This document shows positions 49,440-60,345 of a stretch of DNA of 64,000 nt, piece by piece. The notes below the pieces were generated by a model. It made no database searches and was not told the DNA's origin. It worked only from the letters and a program-made list of their open reading frames with translations. Position numbers and translations under genes: made by a program. Each line of letters begins with the position of its first letter. Within the stretch, counting starts at the first letter, position 1. Source of the stretch: an uncultured Bacteroidota bacterium (GTDB lineage Bacteria; Bacteroidota; Bacteroidia; Flavobacteriales; Flavobacteriaceae); assembly GCA_902546095.1 (NCBI GenBank), contig CACCIQ010000005.1, forward strand, positions 1 through 64,000, in the 5' to 3' direction.

Positions 49440-49472
49440 TAAAAAAAAACCCCAACATGGCGTTGAGGTTTG
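49440..49472 (-). terminator. Terminator after tRNA-Arg
   Basis: Minus strand AAACCTCAA-CGCCATG-TTGGGGTTTTTTTTT. Confidence 0.8.
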
Positions 49473-49475
49473 ATG

Positions 49476-49549
49476 TGATCGCGGCACGATTCGAACGTGC
49501 GACCGTCTGCTTAGAAGGCAGATGCTCTATCCAGCTGAGCTACGCGACC
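49476..49549 (-). tRNA. tRNA-Arg(UCU)
   Basis: GGTCGCGTAGCTCAGCTGGATAGAGCATCTGCCTTCTAAGCAGACGGTCGCACGTTCGAATCGTGCCGCGATCA. Confidence 0.95.
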
Positions 49550-49778
49550 AATTGGAGTATGCAAAAGTAATTAATTATATTTTTTTTGCAATTGATTTTA
49601 TATCATATGTAAAAAATTCAAATTATCAAATTAGCAATAAATTAATGTTACATAAATTAATTATTCAAAACAATCTCTAAAAAAATATGATTTTGACTTT
49701 TAATAGTACACTTTTTTGCATATTTTTAAAAAATGGGAGTAAAAGTTACACCCAACAACAATTAACTGACTAATTAAT

Positions 49779-52700
49779 ATGAAAAAATTTTTAGTATTAT
49801 TTCTATTTCCTTTATTTGTTTTTTCACAATCCAAAACAGTTACTGGGAAAGTAAATGATGAAAATAGTTCTCCATTGCCTGGAGCAACTGTTCAACTCAA
49901 AGGTTCTGAATCGATTGGTGCTATCACGGATTTTGATGGAAATTTTTCTATCACAATTCCTGCAGATGCAGAGCAAGTTCTAATCATCTCTTACATTGGA
50001 TATCTAAATGAAGAGGTCGATGTTACAAATCAAATCTCCATAACAGTAGATCTTCAACCTGACACTGAAGCACTTGAAGAGGTTGTAGTTATTGGTTATG
50101 GTACTGTACTTAAAAGAGACTTGACTGGATCAGTTAGTTCTATTAAGGTTGAAGATGATGTATCACGAGCTGCAGCAACCGTAGATCAACTTTTACAAGG
50201 TAGAGCAGCTGGTGTACAGGTTACTCAAAATGCTGCCAATCCCAACTCTGGTGTTAGTGTTAGAATTAGAGGAACGAATAGTTTAAGAGGAAATAATGAA
50301 CCATTATACGTGGTGGATGGTGTTATTATATCGTCTGCTGGTGAAGATGTAAATGCAGTTGGAACTGGGAATACAGGTCAAGACCCTCAAAGTGGATTAA
50401 ATGGGATTAATCCTAGAGACATTGAAAGTATTGAAATTTTAAAAGATGCTTCTGCTACAGCAATATATGGTTCAAGAGGTGCAAATGGAGTTGTATTAAT
50501 TACCACTAAATCAGGCTCAAAAGAAGATGGTAAAGGAAAATTTAATGTATACTTTACATCAACTGTAGCTGATATAACTAAGACATATGATATGTTGGAT
50601 GGAGTTGGATATGCAAATTATTCAAATGCTGCTAGAGTTGCAGCTGGTGAAAGCCCTAGATACAGAGTCGAAGGTGATAATGTTTATTCATTTCTAACAA
50701 ATCCTGATGGTACTCCATCTGATGTTATTGATAATACCCCCAATGAACTTTATGATTGGCAAGATTATATATATGAACAAGGCATTAGCTCTAATTTGGG
50801 AGTTACATTTTCTGGTGCGTCTGATAATGGTGACTATTACCTTTCGGCTGGATTTAACGATATGAATGGTTTGATAGAAAATGCAAACTTTCAGACTACA
50901 GATCTAAGGTTAAACCTTAATTATGATATTAATGACAAGTTAAGAGTTGAAGCTAGACTATCAACATTTTTTAGTGAATCTGACTTTGCAGAGGGTGGAG
51001 ATTTAATTGGTGGTGACCAAAGTTTTGTACAACAAACAGTATCATATAATCCTATTATTGCAAATGGCTTGGAAGATATAAGTGATTTTTTTGATGGAAA
51101 TGTTTTATCAAACCCTATTGCTTGGATTGATGATTTTACTGATGAATCTAAAGAAAACAGAGTTATTGCATCTTTAGCTGTTAAATATAAATTTAATGTT
51201 CCTGGACTTCAATATGAGTTTAGGGTAGGAGGTAACTTAAGAGATAAAGATAGAAGCAGATTCTATGGTTTAACAACATGGCAAGGTGCTAATGCAAATG
51301 GTTTGTATCAACAAATGAAATTAAATGCTCTTACCTATCAAGTAAATAATTTTTTAAGATATAATAGAAATTATAATAGAAATCACAGGGTAAATGCAAC
51401 ATTAGGTGTTACTTATGATGTTAGAGATGTTTCAAGCAGTACTTACGCTGTACAAGATTTTGTTACTGCTCAGTTAGGAACAGATCAACCATTTTTAGGA
51501 CAAGTAATTTCAAATCCGCTATTACTTAGAGCAGCCGATCAACAAATGTTTTCATTACTTGGTCGTTTTAATTACACTTTTAAAAATAAATATGTTTTAA
51601 CAGCTAGTTTTAGGAGAGATGGTGTATCTAAGTTTTCAGAAAATAATCGTTATGGATTTTTCCCATCATTTGCCTTAGCTTGGAGAGCTGGATCTGAGAA
51701 ATTTATTCAAAACCTAGATTTGTTTTCAAGTCTTAAGTTTAGAGCTGGATGGGGACAAATTGGTAATCATGGTATTGGCCCTTATGGAACCTTACCTAAT
51801 TACGGTGCATCATCGAGTCTATATGGTACTCCAACTAATGGAACAACTGTGCCAATTGTTTTAAGTAACATACCAAATCCTGATTTGACTTGGGAAACAA
51901 CTGAACAATTAAATGTTGGAGTTGATTTTGGATTTGATAATGGTAAAATTTCAGGTACTGTTGATATCTATGAAAAAAATACTAAAGACTTATTACAACA
52001 AACTCCGATTCCTACTTCGACAGGGTTCTCTAATATGCTAATAAATAGAGGTACTCTTGAAAATAAAGGTGTTGAGTTAGGTTTAGATGTTACTGTCCTT
52101 GATCAAGCTGATTTAAATATTACTGTAGGTGGTAATATTGCATTTAATAAGACTAAGATTGAAAATTTAGGACTTATTCCTGGTGATATTTTAATGGATA
52201 ACGGATCTGGAACCTATGGTGTTCAACAAATTCCATCATATTTAGGAAATACTCCAAGTCGTGGAAATAGCATAAAATTCCCATTAAATATTTTCTTGGA
52301 AGGTCATGAGACAGCATTGTTTTATGGATGGAAAACCGATGGTATTTTTAAGTCAGGGGATCAAATGTATAGAATTAACGGATCTATGTCTCAACCTGGA
52401 GATATTAAAGTCTTAGATTTAAATGGAGATGGCCAAGTTGATTTGGCGGACAGAACTATAATTGGAAATCCTAACCCAGATTATATCTACGGTTTCAATG
52501 TTAATTTATCATACAAAGGGTTTTCTATGAGAGCTTTATTTAATGGAACTGAAGGAAATGATATTGTAAATGGAAATATGTATAGATTCGGTTATGCTGA
52601 AGGAACATATAGAAATATTATTAAAGAGGCTTGGACTGATAGATGGTCTGCAGACAATCCTGACGGCACATACCCAAGACTCGGATATTCATCCAATTTA

Positions 52701-52973
52701 TTTGCTGCAGCAATGGACAGGTTTGTAGAGGATGGTAGTTATTTAAGGTTAAAAAACATTACTTTAAACTATGACATTCCAATTAAACCTGACAATTTCA
52801 TTGATTCTGCTAATGTATATGTAACTGGAACAAATTTGTTTACATGGACTGATTATTCTGGTTATGATCCTGAAATAACCTCATTCATGTATGATGGACT
52901 TATTCAGGGTGTTGACTGGAATAATAAACCAAACTCTAAGTCTATTTTGGTTGGTGTCAATTTAACTTTTTAA
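49779..52973 (+). CDS. SusC/RagA-type TonB-linked outer-membrane transporter
   Basis: CarboxypepD-like VTGKVNDENSSPLPGATVQLKG, plug VVVIGYGTVLKRDLTGSVSSI, NSLRGNNEPLYVVDGVI, ILKDASATAIYGSRGANGVVLITTKSG. Confidence 0.97.
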   Translation: MKKFLVLFLFPLFVFSQSKTVTGKVNDENSSPLPGATVQLKGSESIGAITDFDGNFSITIPADAEQVLIISYIGYLNEEVDVTNQISITVDLQPDTEALEEVVVIGYGTVLKRDLTGSVSSIKVEDDVSRAAATVDQLLQGRAAGVQVTQNAANPNSGVSVRIRGTNSLRGNNEPLYVVDGVIISSAGEDVNAVGTGNTGQDPQSGLNGINPRDIESIEILKDASATAIYGSRGANGVVLITTKSGSKEDGKGKFNVYFTSTVADITKTYDMLDGVGYANYSNAARVAAGESPRYRVEGDNVYSFLTNPDGTPSDVIDNTPNELYDWQDYIYEQGISSNLGVTFSGASDNGDYYLSAGFNDMNGLIENANFQTTDLRLNLNYDINDKLRVEARLSTFFSESDFAEGGDLIGGDQSFVQQTVSYNPIIANGLEDISDFFDGNVLSNPIAWIDDFTDESKENRVIASLAVKYKFNVPGLQYEFRVGGNLRDKDRSRFYGLTTWQGANANGLYQQMKLNALTYQVNNFLRYNRNYNRNHRVNATLGVTYDVRDVSSSTYAVQDFVTAQLGTDQPFLGQVISNPLLLRAADQQMFSLLGRFNYTFKNKYVLTASFRRDGVSKFSENNRYGFFPSFALAWRAGSEKFIQNLDLFSSLKFRAGWGQIGNHGIGPYGTLPNYGASSSLYGTPTNGTTVPIVLSNIPNPDLTWETTEQLNVGVDFGFDNGKISGTVDIYEKNTKDLLQQTPIPTSTGFSNMLINRGTLENKGVELGLDVTVLDQADLNITVGGNIAFNKTKIENLGLIPGDILMDNGSGTYGVQQIPSYLGNTPSRGNSIKFPLNIFLEGHETALFYGWKTDGIFKSGDQMYRINGSMSQPGDIKVLDLNGDGQVDLADRTIIGNPNPDYIYGFNVNLSYKGFSMRALFNGTEGNDIVNGNMYRFGYAEGTYRNIIKEAWTDRWSADNPDGTYPRLGYSSNLFAAAMDRFVEDGSYLRLKNITLNYDIPIKPDNFIDSANVYVTGTNLFTWTDYSGYDPEITSFMYDGLIQGVDWNNKPNSKSILVGVNLTF

Positions 52974-52976
52974 AAA

Positions 52977-54584
52977 ATGAAAAAATTAAAATCTATAAAT
53001 AAAATGAAATACTTAAAATATTTATTAATAATCCCAATTCTCTTTACTTTGTCATGTGACTTAGAGGAAAATCCTCCTTTCCTTGATGAAACATTATATC
53101 AAGATGTTCAAAGTGCTGAGGCAGCAAGAGATGGAATTTACCAGTCAATTACTGGTTACAATACTCAGGAAAGACGTTTGTTTCTTGAAAATCTTTTTTC
53201 AGGCTTAATGTATACTGGAAAAGGAGGGAATAGAGTTACAACAAGAGATATGTCAACATTATGCTCTTTAAAGCCTGGATATCATATGGATGCGCAGTTT
53301 TTATGGCAAGGTTTATATCAAACGATTGCTAGAGCTAATGGTGCTATTGCTGCTGTATCTACTGTTTCAGATCCACAAACGCAGGACGAAGTTGCATTTA
53401 ATGATGTTGCAGGACACGCTTATTTTGTTAGAGCATGGTCATATTTCAGACTAGCAAGACTATGGGGTGATCTTCCGTTATGGTTAGAATTACCATCTCA
53501 GGGAAATACAAATAAAGCCTTGTCGCCTGAGGTTGATGTTTACAGTCAAATTATTTCAGATTTACAGTCAGCTTCAGCCTTATTAAATGGTAATGCAGGG
53601 ATAGGATATCCAAAGCAATATGCTGCAAACATGTTATTGTCAAAAGTTTACATGGCTATAGCAACAAATGCAAGTTTACAAACCGCTGGAGGAGCAATGG
53701 ATTACTGGAATATGGCATATGAGGAGGGAATGAAGGCATATGGTCAATATGCCCTTGTTAATGATTTTGGCAGTTTATTTACAGTTGAAGGTGAAAATTC
53801 AAGTGAATCAATTTTTGAATTACAAATCTCTCAAGATGCAACTAACTCTCAAATGGGTAGAAATTTTACACCTTGGAAATACAAGGCGGGAATGCATTTC
53901 GGCTGGTTTAGAGTTACTGCATTTCAGCATGATAATCACCTTTTAACTTATGGGGGTAATACAGTTTACAATCCAAATAATTTGAACACTATGCCCGATA
54001 AAAGATATGCTGCTACATATTTATATGATTATTATAGGTTTGATAGACCAGCCGCTAGAGTTAGGGCATATCCATCTGCGACATGGAGAAGCTCATTTGG
54101 AAATTCTCACCCGTATTTATTCAAATGGACAGAGAAAGATAGAACTCATAAAAACCAATTCAATAGTCAAAATATAGTTGATATGAGATATGGTGAATTG
54201 TTGCTTATGCTTGCTGAAATCTCGAACGAATTAGGTAATGGTCAAGAGATGACATATTTAAAACCTGTTCTTGATCGAGCTGGTGTGCCAGTTAGACCTG
54301 AATTTACACAAGGCCAAGCTTCATTTAGAGATGCTATAATGGAAGAGTATAAGTTTGAATTAATTGGTGAGGGCCAAGATTCATTTCATGTTAGAAGAAG
54401 AGGAATGCAGTACTTTTTAAATCACACTATATTACCACACAATAATTCATTTGGTAAAAAAGTTGCTGTTGGTGCAAAGAAGTATGTTGCAAACAGAGAA
54501 GTAAAATTCTCTACTAATGAAGCTGAAATAATGAAATTTTTAATTCCTTTAAGTGAGATTAATACTAACGAGCTAATAAATTAA
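52977..54584 (+). CDS. SusD/RagB-type nutrient-binding lipoprotein
   Basis: LSCDLEENPPFLDETLYQDVQSAEAARDGIYQSI, AYFVRAWSYFRLARLWGDLPLWLE, paired with SusC. Confidence 0.95.
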   Translation: MKKLKSINKMKYLKYLLIIPILFTLSCDLEENPPFLDETLYQDVQSAEAARDGIYQSITGYNTQERRLFLENLFSGLMYTGKGGNRVTTRDMSTLCSLKPGYHMDAQFLWQGLYQTIARANGAIAAVSTVSDPQTQDEVAFNDVAGHAYFVRAWSYFRLARLWGDLPLWLELPSQGNTNKALSPEVDVYSQIISDLQSASALLNGNAGIGYPKQYAANMLLSKVYMAIATNASLQTAGGAMDYWNMAYEEGMKAYGQYALVNDFGSLFTVEGENSSESIFELQISQDATNSQMGRNFTPWKYKAGMHFGWFRVTAFQHDNHLLTYGGNTVYNPNNLNTMPDKRYAATYLYDYYRFDRPAARVRAYPSATWRSSFGNSHPYLFKWTEKDRTHKNQFNSQNIVDMRYGELLLMLAEISNELGNGQEMTYLKPVLDRAGVPVRPEFTQGQASFRDAIMEEYKFELIGEGQDSFHVRRRGMQYFLNHTILPHNNSFGKKVAVGAKKYVANREVKFSTNEAEIMKFLIPLSEINTNELIN

Positions 54585-54589
54585 AAATC

Positions 54590-54931
54590 ATGAAGAATCT
54601 TATTATAATTTTATTATTGGTTTTCCCTTCTTTGATGTTGTCTCAAACTGCCACAAAATGGCAACAAAAGAATGCTGAAAAGATATCAAGTTACGTAATT
54701 GAAAAAATGAATTTAAATGCAGAAGATGCTGCTTTTTTCAGTAAAGTACAGCTTGCTCAAATTGTTGAAAATGCAAATAATATCAAAGAAAGTGGAGCTT
54801 CAACTGCAGATGAAAAAAAAGCAGTTTACAGAACAGGTTATACTAATATTAAAGCCAAGCTTGATAAAAGATTTGGAAAAAAATTAGCTGCTGATTTACT
54901 GAAGGCTGCAAATGAGGCAAGAAGCCAATAA
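54590..54931 (+). CDS. Small secreted protein of unknown function in the PUL
   Basis: Signal peptide MKNLIIILLLVFPSLMLSQ, then ~95 aa helical, Lys/Ala-rich; 5 bp after susD-like stop. Confidence 0.75.
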   Translation: MKNLIIILLLVFPSLMLSQTATKWQQKNAEKISSYVIEKMNLNAEDAAFFSKVQLAQIVENANNIKESGASTADEKKAVYRTGYTNIKAKLDKRFGKKLAADLLKAANEARSQ

Positions 54932-54952
54932 CTAAGTACATTTAAATTTTAT

Positions 54953-54980
54953 AAAAGGAGGAAATTTCCTCCTTTTTTTT
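54953..54980 (+). terminator. Intra-PUL hairpin terminator/attenuator
   Basis: AAAAGGAGGAAA-TTTCCTCCTTTTTTTT. Confidence 0.75.
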
Positions 54981-55001
54981 AATTCAATAGATGAATTATT
55001 T

Positions 55002-56483
55002 ATGAAAATAAAATATTTAATAATTCTTTTTATTTTTTCAATATCCTTTTCTAATTCTCAAGAAAATAAACAAAATATACTTTTTATTGGGGTTGATGAT
55101 ATGAGACCACTGACGAATTCTTATGGACATCATCAAATGAAAACTCCTAATATAGATAAGCTAGCTAGTGAAGGTATTCAATTTAATCAAGCGTACACGA
55201 ATATTGCAGTATGTGGTGCAAGTAGAGCGAGCATATTAACAGGTGTTCGAGGTAGCCAAGCAAGGTTTGTTAGTTATTACAGCAGAGCAGATGAAGATTT
55301 GCCAGAAGCAATAGATCTCGCTGAAATATTTAAAAATAATGGATACAAAACTTTTTCAATAGGAAAAATTTATCATCATGGTGAGGATAATATCAAAAAT
55401 TGGGATTTTTTTAGACCATTCCAAAATCAGAAAGATTACAAAAATCCAAAATCATTATTACAAATTAAACAAAGAGACGAGTATCATCCAACAAACAAAA
55501 ATCAGATTAAAACACCTGCATTTGAGTATGCGAATGTTGATGATTTTGCATACAACGATGGAAAAGTTACAAAAACAGCAATTCAAAATTTAAAAAAGTT
55601 AAAAGAATCCAAAGAACCATTTTTCATGGCAGTTGGATATATTTCAACTCATTTACCCTTTATTCAACCTGAAAAATATAAAAGTCTTTACAGCGATAAA
55701 GATCTTGTTTTTTCTGATTTAAGAACAATTCCTAAAAATGCTCCATCAAGAGCTGTTCACGAATGGACCGAATTAAGAAATGCATATTTAGATATTCCCT
55801 CAAAGGGACCTGTTAGTCCCAAAATGGAGGAGGACTTAATAAGAGCTTATTATTCCACGGTTAGTTACCTTGATACGCTAATAGGTAAACTTATTGGTGC
55901 ACTTGATGATTTAGGGATGAGAGATAATACAACAATTATCTTTTGGAGTGATCACGGTTTCTTTTTGGGTGAGCATGGTTTTTGGTGTAAGCATCACACA
56001 TTTCAAGAGGCAATTCATGTACCATTAATTATATCATCACCTGGAAAGAAAAAGAATATTCAATCTGATGCTTTAGTTGAATACGTAGATATTTATCCAA
56101 CATTATGTGAAGTAGCAGGCATTAATCCCCCAGAATATATTCACGGAAAAAGTATGGTTCCACTTCTTGAAAATCCTAATATTGATTTTAAGTCAGAAAT
56201 ATATAGTAGGTATCAGTTCAGAGAAGTTGTCCAAGATCATGATTTTTCATATCATGAAATATTGAATTATAATAAGTTTTATTTTGATAGGCAAGGGAAT
56301 AAGAAACCTACTCATGATAGTGATGTAAAAGTAGCAGGTTATATGCTATTTGATATGAAAAATGACAATAAACAGTCGATTGATATTTCGAAAGACACTA
56401 AATACAAAACAATTGTTGAAGAGTACTCGACAAAACTTAAAAAAATGAGGGATTTTACTAATAAACCAATAATTACAAAATGA
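55002..56483 (+). CDS. Secreted sulfatase (formylglycine-dependent, type I)
   Basis: NILFIGVDDMRPLTNSYGHHQMKTPNIDKLASEGIQFNQAYTNIAVCGASRASILTG (C-x-A-S-R), WSDHGFFLGEHGFWCKH. Confidence 0.93.
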   Translation: MKIKYLIILFIFSISFSNSQENKQNILFIGVDDMRPLTNSYGHHQMKTPNIDKLASEGIQFNQAYTNIAVCGASRASILTGVRGSQARFVSYYSRADEDLPEAIDLAEIFKNNGYKTFSIGKIYHHGEDNIKNWDFFRPFQNQKDYKNPKSLLQIKQRDEYHPTNKNQIKTPAFEYANVDDFAYNDGKVTKTAIQNLKKLKESKEPFFMAVGYISTHLPFIQPEKYKSLYSDKDLVFSDLRTIPKNAPSRAVHEWTELRNAYLDIPSKGPVSPKMEEDLIRAYYSTVSYLDTLIGKLIGALDDLGMRDNTTIIFWSDHGFFLGEHGFWCKHHTFQEAIHVPLIISSPGKKKNIQSDALVEYVDIYPTLCEVAGINPPEYIHGKSMVPLLENPNIDFKSEIYSRYQFREVVQDHDFSYHEILNYNKFYFDRQGNKKPTHDSDVKVAGYMLFDMKNDNKQSIDISKDTKYKTIVEEYSTKLKKMRDFTNKPIITK

Positions 56484-57523
56484 AAAAAATAGTTTTAACA
56501 ATGATATTTTTTGCGACACTAGGTTATTCGCAGAAAAAATTTATTAATGAGCCTTTGGTTTCAGAAATTTTTACAGCTGATCCATCTGCTCATATTTTTA
56601 ATGGAAAAATATATGTATATCCATCCCATGATATTGTTGAGGAAAATCCTAAATATGATGATTGCGGAAGTCAATATGCTATGAGAGATTATAGAGTGCT
56701 TTCTATGGACTACATTGGAGGACCAGTTACAATTCATGATGTTGCTTTAGATTTAGATGATGTTCCGTGGGCGAAAAGACAGTTTTGGGCACCAGATGCA
56801 GCAGAAAAAGATGGTAAATATTACTTGTATTTTCCAACTAAGGACAAGCAAGATATTTTCAAAATAGGTGTTGCTGTTGCTGACAAACCAGAGGGACCAT
56901 TCAAATCAAAAAAAACACCAATTGAGGGAAGTTACAGTATGGATCCAAGTGTTTTCAAAGATGATGATGGTAAATATTACATGTATTTAGGTGGTATATG
57001 GGGCGGTCAATTGCAAAGATGGGATGAAAATAATCAATACACACCCTCAGGCTGTGAGACGCAGGATAATGGTATGCCAAACAGTCCAGCCATATCTCCT
57101 AGAATTGCATTAATGTCTGATGATATGGTATCCTTTGCTGAAGATCTAAAACCAGTAAGAATAATTGATAAAGATGGAAATCCAATTTTAACCAAAGACC
57201 ATGATAGAAGATTTTTTGAAGCAGCATGGATTCATAAAAAAGATGGTGTTTATTATTTAAGTTATTCAACTGGAAATACTCATTATATTGTTTATGCTAC
57301 AAGTGATAATCCGTATGGTCCCTTTGTCTACCAAGGAGTGTTAAATAATCCTGTCCAAGGGTGGACAAACCATCACTCAACATTGAAGTTTAATGATAAG
57401 TGGTATTTCTTTTATCATGATACTCAAATTTCAGGTAAAGATTTTCTAAGAAATGTAAAGGTAACTGAGATGTTTCATAATGAGGATGGTACCATTGAAA
57501 CAATTAATACAATTATTGATTAA
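56480..57523 (+). CDS. GH43-family glycoside hydrolase (beta-xylosidase/arabinofuranosidase type)
   Basis: FTADPSAHIFNGKIYVYPSHD, WAPDAAEKDGKYYLYFPT, SMDPSVFKDDDGKYYMYLGG, FFEAAWIHKKDGVYYLSYSTG. Confidence 0.93.
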   Translation: MKKIVLTMIFFATLGYSQKKFINEPLVSEIFTADPSAHIFNGKIYVYPSHDIVEENPKYDDCGSQYAMRDYRVLSMDYIGGPVTIHDVALDLDDVPWAKRQFWAPDAAEKDGKYYLYFPTKDKQDIFKIGVAVADKPEGPFKSKKTPIEGSYSMDPSVFKDDDGKYYMYLGGIWGGQLQRWDENNQYTPSGCETQDNGMPNSPAISPRIALMSDDMVSFAEDLKPVRIIDKDGNPILTKDHDRRFFEAAWIHKKDGVYYLSYSTGNTHYIVYATSDNPYGPFVYQGVLNNPVQGWTNHHSTLKFNDKWYFFYHDTQISGKDFLRNVKVTEMFHNEDGTIETINTIID

Positions 57524-57526
57524 AAG

Positions 57527-59005
57527 ATGTATAATATTGGATATGATCTGGGAAGCTCATCGATTAAAATAGCATTAACAAATGCTGTAACAGGAGAAAA
57601 ATTTAATTTAATAAATGAGCCAGAACAGGAAATGCCAATTATATCTAAATCTAATGGATTCGCCGAACAAGATCCAAATTATTGGTGGGAATTAATTTGT
57701 AAAGGAACAAAGAGAATAATAAAGGAAAGCAAGATTAATGCAAACGAGATTTTGGGTGTTGGTATTTCATATCAAATGCATGGACTTGTATTAATTGACA
57801 AGGATGGTAATTCACTTAGAGATTCAATCATTTGGTGTGATAGCAGAGCTGTAGAAATTGGGAATATTGCATTTGAAGAAATCGGACATAAAAAGTGTGT
57901 TGAACACTTGTTGAATTCACCAGGAAATTTTACTGCATCAAAGCTTGCGTGGGTTCTTAAAAATGAACCTCAAATTTATGAGAAAGTATACAAGTTTTTG
58001 TTACCAGGAGATTTTATCGCTTATAAATTGTCTGGAGAAATTTCAACTACTGTTAATGGTCTCTCTGAGGGAATGTTTTGGGATTTCAAGGAGGATAAAA
58101 CAGCTGATTGGTTGTTAGATTATTATGGTATCGAAAATGATCTTGTACCAAATTTAGTTGATAATTTTTCAAATCAATGTTATATTTCATCTGAGGGCTC
58201 TAAACAAACAGGCCTTAAAAAAGGTATTCCTATTAAATACAGGGCAGGTGATCAACCAAATAATGCCATGGCATTAAACATATTAAATTCTGGAGAGGTT
58301 GCAGCTACAGGTGGTACATCCGGTGTTTTGTATGCATTAACTGAAAGTTTGGAGTCAAATGAATCTTTGCGGTTAAATAATTTCGCTCATGTAAACTACA
58401 GAAATAAAAATAAATTAATTGGAAAACTTTTATGTATTAATGGCGCAGGTATTCAATATAAATGGATCAAAAACATTACAAATGCAAAAAATTATTCCCA
58501 AATGAATCTATTAGCTAGTAAAGTTAAGATTGGGTCTGATGGCTTATTGTTATATCCATTTGGAAATGGAAGTGAGAGAATGTTTAACAATAATGAGATT
58601 GGTTCATGTTTTAGAAACTTAAATCTCAATTTACATTCAAATAGTCACTTATATAGAGCTACACTAGAGGGAATCGCATTTTCATTCATGTATGGAATGG
58701 AGATTTTGATTCAAGATAACTTCAGTCCAAGCTTAGTCAGAGCAGGTAATGACAACCTATTTCAATCAGATTTGTTTTCACAAACCATATCTACATTGAT
58801 TGATAAAGAAATTGAAATTTTTGATAGTACAGGAGCATACGGTGCTGCAAGGGCAGTTGGATGTGAACTTAATGATTTTAAATCTTACTCGGACAAAATT
58901 ACAAAAAACGACTATGTTAAAACTTTTGAACCGCAAAAGCAAAAAGGATTATATGTAGAAGCATACAAATCCTGGAAACAAAATTTAGAAAAAATTATAA
59001 ATTAG
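57527..59005 (+). CDS. xylB: Xylulokinase
   Basis: [60 protein letters not shown]. Confidence 0.92.
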   Translation: MYNIGYDLGSSSIKIALTNAVTGEKFNLINEPEQEMPIISKSNGFAEQDPNYWWELICKGTKRIIKESKINANEILGVGISYQMHGLVLIDKDGNSLRDSIIWCDSRAVEIGNIAFEEIGHKKCVEHLLNSPGNFTASKLAWVLKNEPQIYEKVYKFLLPGDFIAYKLSGEISTTVNGLSEGMFWDFKEDKTADWLLDYYGIENDLVPNLVDNFSNQCYISSEGSKQTGLKKGIPIKYRAGDQPNNAMALNILNSGEVAATGGTSGVLYALTESLESNESLRLNNFAHVNYRNKNKLIGKLLCINGAGIQYKWIKNITNAKNYSQMNLLASKVKIGSDGLLLYPFGNGSERMFNNNEIGSCFRNLNLNLHSNSHLYRATLEGIAFSFMYGMEILIQDNFSPSLVRAGNDNLFQSDLFSQTISTLIDKEIEIFDSTGAYGAARAVGCELNDFKSYSDKITKNDYVKTFEPQKQKGLYVEAYKSWKQNLEKIIN

Positions 59006-59011
59006 AGTATT

Positions 59012-60340
59012 ATGGCAATAATTGGAGATAAAGAATTTTTTAAAGGAATTAATGAAATCAAGTTTGAGGGTAAGGACTCAAAAAATCCGTTGGCCTTTAA
59101 ATATTATAATCCAGAACAAATAGTAGCTGGAAAATCAATGAAAGATCATTTTAAGTTTGCAGTTGCATATTGGCACTCATTTTGTGGTCAAGGTGCTGAT
59201 CCATTTGGCTCTGGAACACAAAATTTTCCATGGGATGAGTCTAAAGACCCTTTTCAAGCAGCCAAAGACAAGGCTGATGCTGCATTTGAGTTTATTTCTA
59301 AAATGGGTTTTGAATATTTCTGTTTTCACGATTTTGATTTAATTCAAGAAGCTAGTGATTTTTCTGAGTCTGAGGACAGATTAAATTTTATTACTGATTA
59401 TGTTAAGGATAAAAAGAAAAATAGTGATATAAAATTACTATGGGGAACAGCCAATTGTTTTTCAAATCCACATTACATGAACGGGGCTGCCACAAATCCA
59501 GATTTTGATGTAGTTTCTAGGGCTGGTGGTCAAATAAAATTAGCATTGGATGCAACCATTAAATTAGGTGGTGAAAATTATGTTTTCTGGGGCGGAAGAG
59601 AGGGGTATATGTCTCTTTTGAATACAGATATGGGTAGAGAGCTTGATCATATGGCACAATTCCTTAAAATGTGTAGAGATTATGCAAGATCTCAAGGATT
59701 TAAAGGGACATTCTTTATTGAACCAAAACCCATGGAACCATCTAAACATCAATATGATTTTGACACTGCAACATCGATTGGATTTCTCAGAGAGTATGGT
59801 TTGGATAAGGATTTTAAAATTAATATTGAGGTTAATCACGCAACTTTAGCTCAACATACTTTTCAACACGAATTAACGGTTGCCGCAAAGGCTGGAATGC
59901 TAGGTAGTATTGATGCAAATAGAGGAGATTATCAAAATGGATGGGATACTGACCAATTTCCTACCAATATTCAAGAAACCACTGAAGCAATGTTGGTATT
60001 TTTGAAAGCTGGTGGCTTAAAAGGAGGAGGAATAAATTTTGATGCAAAATTAAGAAGAAACTCAACAGACTCTGAGGATTTATTTTTAGCACATATTGGG
60101 GGAGCAGATACTTTTGCAAGAGCACTTTTAATTGCTGATAAATTGCTTACCGATTCTCCTTTGTCTGAAATGCTCAAAAAAAGGTATGAAAGTTTCGACT
60201 ATGGAGATGGCAAAAAGTTTGAAGAGGGTAAATTAAAGTTAGAAGATTTGTATGATCTTGCAAAAGCTAATGGAAAATTAAAATTAAAAAGTGGTAAACA
60301 AGAATTAATTGAGAATATATTATTTAACTATATAAAATAA
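59012..60340 (+). CDS. xylA: Xylose isomerase
   Basis: [85 protein letters not shown]. Confidence 0.98.
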   Translation: MAIIGDKEFFKGINEIKFEGKDSKNPLAFKYYNPEQIVAGKSMKDHFKFAVAYWHSFCGQGADPFGSGTQNFPWDESKDPFQAAKDKADAAFEFISKMGFEYFCFHDFDLIQEASDFSESEDRLNFITDYVKDKKKNSDIKLLWGTANCFSNPHYMNGAATNPDFDVVSRAGGQIKLALDATIKLGGENYVFWGGREGYMSLLNTDMGRELDHMAQFLKMCRDYARSQGFKGTFFIEPKPMEPSKHQYDFDTATSIGFLREYGLDKDFKINIEVNHATLAQHTFQHELTVAAKAGMLGSIDANRGDYQNGWDTDQFPTNIQETTEAMLVFLKAGGLKGGGINFDAKLRRNSTDSEDLFLAHIGGADTFARALLIADKLLTDSPLSEMLKKRYESFDYGDGKKFEEGKLKLEDLYDLAKANGKLKLKSGKQELIENILFNYIK

Positions 60341-60345
60341 AAATT

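Noticed and set aside
49385-49570. 61-aa plus-strand ORF (MRTTFITSFF...RFERATVCLEGRCSIQLSYATNW)
   Set aside because: Runs antisense through tRNA-Arg and its terminator; a typical spurious tRNA-derived ORF.
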